Shown here: positions 34,186 through 37,621 of the stretch, piece after piece
Numbering within the stretch: the stretch's first letter is position 1
Layout: the number at the start of each line of letters is the position of its first letter
The notes under the pieces: generated by a model
Told to the model about the DNA's origin: nothing
Seen by the model: only the letters and a program-made list of their open reading frames with translations
Databases searched by the model: none
Source of the DNA: JAEUOS01 sp964470865
Lineage (GTDB): Bacteria > Pseudomonadota > Gammaproteobacteria > Burkholderiales > JAEUOS01
DNA: 37,621 bases
Assembly (NCBI GenBank): GCA_964470865.1
Contig: CAYYFR010000036.1
Span: 1 to 37,621 of the forward strand
Direction of reading: 5' to 3'
Program-made: the position numbers and the translations under genes

Positions 34186-35475
34186 TCAGGGCGTGCCGTA
34201 CGCTTTGCCGCCGCGCCCTCGGTTCGCCGTAACGATGTCGGGAATGCTCGCATCGTGCGGATCGGCCCACGATGTATTGGGCACCAGCGGCACCCAGCCC
34301 GGGCGCCGCGGATCCTTGTCGTAAGGATAGCCGCCCATTGCCTTGTAGAGCTCGGCGTATTGCCCGAGCTTGTCGCGATCGAGCGCCACACCAAGTCCTG
34401 GCCCGTCGGGCACGCGGATGGCACCATCGGTGTACGCCATCTTGCCGCCGACAATTACATCGTCGCAGAGGTGGTGATAGTGGGCGTCGGCGCTGTAGCT
34501 CAAGTTGGGCAGCACCGCGCCCAGGTGCAGCATCGAGGCCAGTTGAATCCCCAACTCGCCCGAGGAATGCACGGCGATGCTTATTTGCATGGTCTCGCAC
34601 ACGCCGGCTGCCTTGATGCAGGGCCGGATACCGCCCCAGAAAGTGGTGTCAAGCAGGATCACGTCGATCGCATGATCACGAATATTGCTGGCCAGTTGTT
34701 CGAAGTTGACGACCACCGTGTTGGTGGCGATGCGCAGGCCGGTGGCGGCGCGCACCTGGCGATTGCCGTTCAGGCCCCAGGTCGGGTCCTCGAAATAATC
34801 GTTGTCGAGGTCCGCGATGGCGCGGCCGAAGCGCACCGCGTCTTCCAGCGGCAGCGCGCAATTGGGGTCGTAGCGAAAGGTATCGCCGGGCAGCGCCGCG
34901 GCGAGCGCTCGATAGCAGGCAAGCTCGTAGGCCGGTGCGAACACGCCGCCCTTGAGCTTGTGGCTCTTGAAACCATGTTGTGCCTTCAAGGCCAGCGCGT
35001 TGGCGACCAGTTGCTCGGCGCTGCGCACTTCATGGCCGCCGGCCTGGTCGGGATAGCGAAAGAACAGGTAGCTGGCGAACGGCACGCTGTCGCGCAGCTT
35101 GCCGCCGAACAACTGGTAGGCCGGAACGCCGAGCGCTTTGCCCATGATGTCGATGCAGGCGAATTCGATCGCCGCTAACATTTGTGTGCGATTGTTGTAC
35201 AGGCTGGCGGTTGGATTGGCCAGCATGAAGCGCTGGCGCTCAAGGTCGAACGGGCTGGTACCCACCAGGTAGCTTTCCAGGGCCTTGATCGCCGCCTCCG
35301 CACTTTCGCCACCGCCACCCATCTCGCCTAAGCCGGTAATGCCGGCGTCGGTATCGACTTCGACCACGGTGCGCACGAAGCGGCCCCAATGGCAGCCGTT
35401 GGCGTGGCGCAACGGCGCTTCCAGCGGCACGGTGACCGTGGTCGGTCGAATGGCGGTGATGCGAATCGGTTTCAA
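34186..35475 (-). CDS. Glucarate-dehydratase-like enolase-superfamily enzyme
   Basis: A 429-aa enzyme of the glucarate dehydratase branch. Active-site residues visible: SHKLKGG (Lys173, Lys175 as the KxK base pair), metal ligands Asp203 (FRYDPNCAL), Glu229 (YFEDPTWG) and Asn252 (IATNTVVV), and the Asp276/His303 dyad (LLDTTFW, IAVHSSGELG). The D-E-N metal set with a His/Asp dyad is that of glucarate dehydratase. Whether glucarate, idarate, a uronate-derived acid or another sugar acid is dehydrated cannot be read from the sequence. The start is TTG at 35475 with GAGG 8-9 nt upstream, overlapping the idnD-like stop. Confidence 0.88.
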   Translation of the reverse strand: MKPIRITAIRPTTVTVPLEAPLRHANGCHWGRFVRTVVEVDTDAGITGLGEMGGGGESAEAAIKALESYLVGTSPFDLERQRFMLANPTASLYNNRTQMLAAIEFACIDIMGKALGVPAYQLFGGKLRDSVPFASYLFFRYPDQAGGHEVRSAEQLVANALALKAQHGFKSHKLKGGVFAPAYELACYRALAAALPGDTFRYDPNCALPLEDAVRFGRAIADLDNDYFEDPTWGLNGNRQVRAATGLRIATNTVVVNFEQLASNIRDHAIDVILLDTTFWGGIRPCIKAAGVCETMQISIAVHSSGELGIQLASMLHLGAVLPNLSYSADAHYHHLCDDVIVGGKMAYTDGAIRVPDGPGLGVALDRDKLGQYAELYKAMGGYPYDKDPRRPGWVPLVPNTSWADPHDASIPDIVTANRGRGGKAYGTP

Positions 35476-35485
35476 GCGCGCTGCC

Positions 35486-36538
35486 TCAAACTTCGATCGC
35501 CATGCCCGCGCCCATCACCTGCACCTTGGTCGCCCGCGTCTTGTCGGCCGCCAGCTTGAAGGCCTCGACCGCCAGGCCCAGCGGAAACTGTTTGGTCAGC
35601 AGTGGCCGCACATTGACCTGGCGCGCGGCCAGATACTCGACCGCCCATTCGAACTCGATGCCCCAGCGAAACGCGCCGCGGTAGTCGATTTCGCGCTGCA
35701 TCACAAGATTGGCCGGGAACTGCATGCCGTCATGCGGCAGGGTGCCCACCTGCACGATCACGCCGCCACGCTTGACCGCGTCCAGGCAGGACAGCAGCGC
35801 GCGCGGATGGCCCGCCGCTTCCAGCGCCACATCGAAGCGCCCGGCGTAGTCTTTCACCTCGGTCTGGTCGGAGCGAAAGGTGTGGTCGGCGCCCACTTGC
35901 TTGGCCACCGACAGCGGTCGGTCGAGTACGTCGCATACCGTGACTTCCGCCGCGCCAGCCAACTTGGCGGCGCTGGCGCACAGGCTGCCGATGGTGCCGG
36001 CGCCGGTGACCAAAACCCGTTTGCCTGTCAGGTTGCCGCCGGCACGCTGCACCGCATGCAGGCCGACGGCGAAAGGTTCGGCGAAAGCCAGTTCGCCCAG
36101 GGTGATATCGGTATCGACCGGCATCACCTGCCGTGCGCCCAGAATGAACAAGTCGGAAAACATGCCCTGGGCATGCGGAAACACGCTCGCGCTGCCCAGA
36201 AAAAACATGCGCTCGCAGAGGTTTTCGCGCCCCGAACGGCAAGCCTGGCAGCGCCCGCAAGGGTGCGAGGGGTTGATCGCGACCTTCATGCCTGCGGCCA
36301 AGTGCTTGACATTGCTGCCCACTGCTTCCAGCACGCCTGATGCCTCGTGGCCCGGGGTCAGGGGCTCCTTGACGACAAAATTGCCGACCCGCCCTTCGAA
36401 GTAATAGTGCAGATCGGAGCCGCAAATGCCGCCCGCGCCCAGGCGTATCAAGACCTCGTCGGGTTTTGGCTCGATCGCGGGCAGCGCTTCGAGCACGATC
36501 TTTTCCTTGCTGTGGATACGGCAGTTGACGAGGTTCAT
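35486..36538 (-). CDS. L-idonate 5-dehydrogenase-like zinc alcohol dehydrogenase
   Basis: A 350-aa medium-chain, zinc-dependent dehydrogenase closest by pattern to L-idonate 5-dehydrogenase (IdnD). Catalytic zinc ligands Cys39 (GGICGSDLHYY), His64-Glu65 (PGHEASG) and Glu154 (FAEPFAVGLHAV). Structural zinc cysteines 94, 97, 100 and 108. Nucleotide site GAGTIG (179-184), followed by VTVCDVLDRPLSVAKQVGAD, with Asp at the end of beta2 favouring NAD+. It oxidises or reduces a sugar acid or polyol carbon. Its ATG overlaps the regulator stop by 4 nt. Confidence 0.87.
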   Translation of the reverse strand: MNLVNCRIHSKEKIVLEALPAIEPKPDEVLIRLGAGGICGSDLHYYFEGRVGNFVVKEPLTPGHEASGVLEAVGSNVKHLAAGMKVAINPSHPCGRCQACRSGRENLCERMFFLGSASVFPHAQGMFSDLFILGARQVMPVDTDITLGELAFAEPFAVGLHAVQRAGGNLTGKRVLVTGAGTIGSLCASAAKLAGAAEVTVCDVLDRPLSVAKQVGADHTFRSDQTEVKDYAGRFDVALEAAGHPRALLSCLDAVKRGGVIVQVGTLPHDGMQFPANLVMQREIDYRGAFRWGIEFEWAVEYLAARQVNVRPLLTKQFPLGLAVEAFKLAADKTRATKVQVMGAGMAIEV

Positions 36539-37284
36539 TTGGGGTCGTGTCCGTTAAGTCGGGTTGTGGCTGGTGGAGACTTGCGTTTGGGCTTTGGCCA
36601 GCCGGCGGTAAAACGCTTGTGCGACATCTGCATGTGGCTTTGCATGGCCAGCGCGGCTTCTTCCGGTGCGCGCGCTTCCAGGGCGTGGAAGATGCGCCGG
36701 TGTTCCTCGATGGCCGCGGCCCAGCTCTTCGGGTTCTCGAAATACGCGGCCAGCTTGGAGAACAACGGGCTGGTGCGGCCGTCGAAGAGTTGGCTCACCA
36801 CGTTGACCAGGACGCCGTTGCCGGCAGCTTCGGCGATGCGCACATGGAAGTTGCGGTCGCCGTTGATCGGAATGCGCCCGGCAGCGGCCTCGCTTTCCAT
36901 TTCCTCGATGGCGGCTCGTATGCCGTCAAGCTGGGCGCGTTTGATGTTCCTCGCCGCCAGCGCCGCCACCTGCGGCTCGATCACGGCGCGCGCGCGGGTC
37001 AGCTCAAGCGGTCCTTCCTCCTGTTGCAGGGCGCTGCCCACGTCGATCGAATCCGGGCGCCGCGCGTAGATGCCCGAGCCGATGCGGATGTCCACATGGC
37101 CGGCCACCTCAAGCGCGATGAGGGCCTCGCGCACCGAAGGGCGGCTCACGCCCAGTTGCTGCGCCAGTTCGCGCTCCGGCGGCAGCCGTGTGCCGGGCGC
37201 ATATTCGCCGGAGACGATCATGGTGCGCAACTGTTCGGCGATTTGCCGGTACAGTCGGCTCGGTTCGATGCTGGTAAGAGGCAT
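36535..37284 (-). CDS. GntR-family (FadR/FCD type) transcriptional regulator
   Basis: A 249-aa regulator. An N-terminal winged helix (about residues 8-75: LYRQIAEQLRTMIVSGEYAP, LPPERELAQQLGVSRPSVRE, ALEVAGHVDIRIGSGIYA) is followed by an all-helical FCD effector domain (about 95-230) with the metal/ligand histidines in NFHVRIAEAAGN, EEHRRIFHALE and MQSHMQMSHKRF. FCD regulators bind sugar acids or carboxylates. The ATG at 37284 is preferred; the frame is open 36 codons upstream without likeness to the family. As first gene of the operon it probably controls its own promoter through the repeats at 37406-37434. Confidence 0.9.
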   Translation of the reverse strand: MPLTSIEPSRLYRQIAEQLRTMIVSGEYAPGTRLPPERELAQQLGVSRPSVREALIALEVAGHVDIRIGSGIYARRPDSIDVGSALQQEEGPLELTRARAVIEPQVAALAARNIKRAQLDGIRAAIEEMESEAAAGRIPINGDRNFHVRIAEAAGNGVLVNVVSQLFDGRTSPLFSKLAAYFENPKSWAAAIEEHRRIFHALEARAPEEAALAMQSHMQMSHKRFTAGWPKPKRKSPPATTRLNGHDPK

Positions 37285-37405
37285 GTCCCTGTTGCTTCGC
37301 GCCCGCCGGATGACGGGATTCGCCCTCGTGCTGCCGCAGTTTGTGTTTTTGTGCGTTCGGCCGGGCGTGGGCATCGGCCCGGCACGCCGCATCTTTGCGC
37401 ATCCG

Positions 37406-37468
37406 GACCAATTGGCCTGACCAATTGACCAATTTCGAAGAATTCCACACTCGCACCCGGCGTGTCAA
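37406..37468 (-). promoter_or_regulatory. Probable promoter and triple operator of the sugar-acid operon
   Basis: On the minus strand, TTGACA (plus-strand 37463-37468) is followed after 18 nt by AATTCT (37439-37444), a consensus -35 and weak -10. Directly downstream, GACCAATT occurs three times on the plus strand (37406-37413, 37419-37426, 37427-37434), and ATTGGCCTGACCAAT (37411-37425) is a near-perfect palindrome. TTGGTxxACCA-like sites are typical of the FCD/GntR group, so these are the likely sites of the adjacent regulator. The 5' leader to the ATG at 37284 is about 145 nt. From 37469 to the window end I see no recognisable gene. Confidence 0.55.
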
Positions 37469-37621
37469 GCAATGCCGCATGCCGCACTGCGGGAGAAGTT
37501 CGTCGTGAACACCGTTGAACGCAGCGAAATCGAGCAAGCGGGCTTGTTCGAATCCTCACGCTTGCAGCGAGCGTGTCGACATTTCCGATGCGGTGTACGG
37601 GCGACGGGGCGCAATCCGCTA

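Noticed and set aside
37505..37621. Open frame from a GTG at about 37502-37505 running off the right edge
   Set aside because: The fewer than 40 codons visible show no recognisable motif and no ribosome binding site, so there is too little to call a gene.

Overview
This is a GC-rich bacterial chromosome segment, most likely from a betaproteobacterium of the order Burkholderiales or a close relative. The reasons are an atpIBEFHAGDC operon of proteobacterial type, two orphan Bug-type (tripartite tricarboxylate transporter) periplasmic binding proteins, a DctPQM TRAP system, an att-type ABC operon and the overall codon usage. No rRNA, tRNA or CRISPR array was seen.

Layout. Positions 1-1730 are accessory: the tail of an unidentified frame, a small DUF433/DUF5615 toxin-antitoxin pair, and a decayed transposase of the ISAs1 type carrying a DruA-like (DUF4338) domain. 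A good sigma70-like promoter (1842-1870) then leads into the complete F1Fo ATP synthase operon (1922-9380). The last three intergenic gaps of that operon (atpA-atpG, atpG-atpD, atpD-atpC) each contain two consecutive RNA hairpins. The latter two pairs are diverged copies of one 74-nt element whose stems differ by compensatory base changes; this is the most striking feature of the window.

From 9424 to 15666 there is another accessory stretch. It holds a RelE/ParE-like toxin frame coupled to a three-gene ABC exporter/CrtC-like operon (attEFGH type), a 59-codon remnant of a type I restriction methyltransferase (HsdM), and an intact Xre/RES toxin-antitoxin pair with a palindromic operator over its promoter. 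Next comes a minus-strand operon of Bug protein, formylglycine-type sulfatase and second Bug protein (19397 to 15758). It is divergent from an alpha/beta hydrolase whose nucleophile-elbow serine is replaced by histidine.

Positions 20598-31006 hold a 1443-aa SNF2-family helicase, a 169-bp palindromic MITE-like repeat, a NIPSNAP protein, a ScsB/DsbD-like thiol transporter with a periplasmic redoxin beside it, and a GlpD/HAD-phosphatase pair that overlap by 4 nt. The right end (37284 to 31097, minus strand) is a sugar-acid operon: FCD-type GntR regulator, L-idonate-5-dehydrogenase-like enzyme, glucarate-dehydratase-like enolase-superfamily enzyme, and DctP-DctQ-DctM. Three GACCAATT repeats lie next to its probable promoter, and a perfect 14-bp hairpin sits between dctP and dctQ.

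Gene families were assigned by recognising motifs by eye; no database search was run. Start codons were moved from the longest frame where a Shine-Dalgarno sequence, signal peptide or family N-terminus pointed to an internal start.
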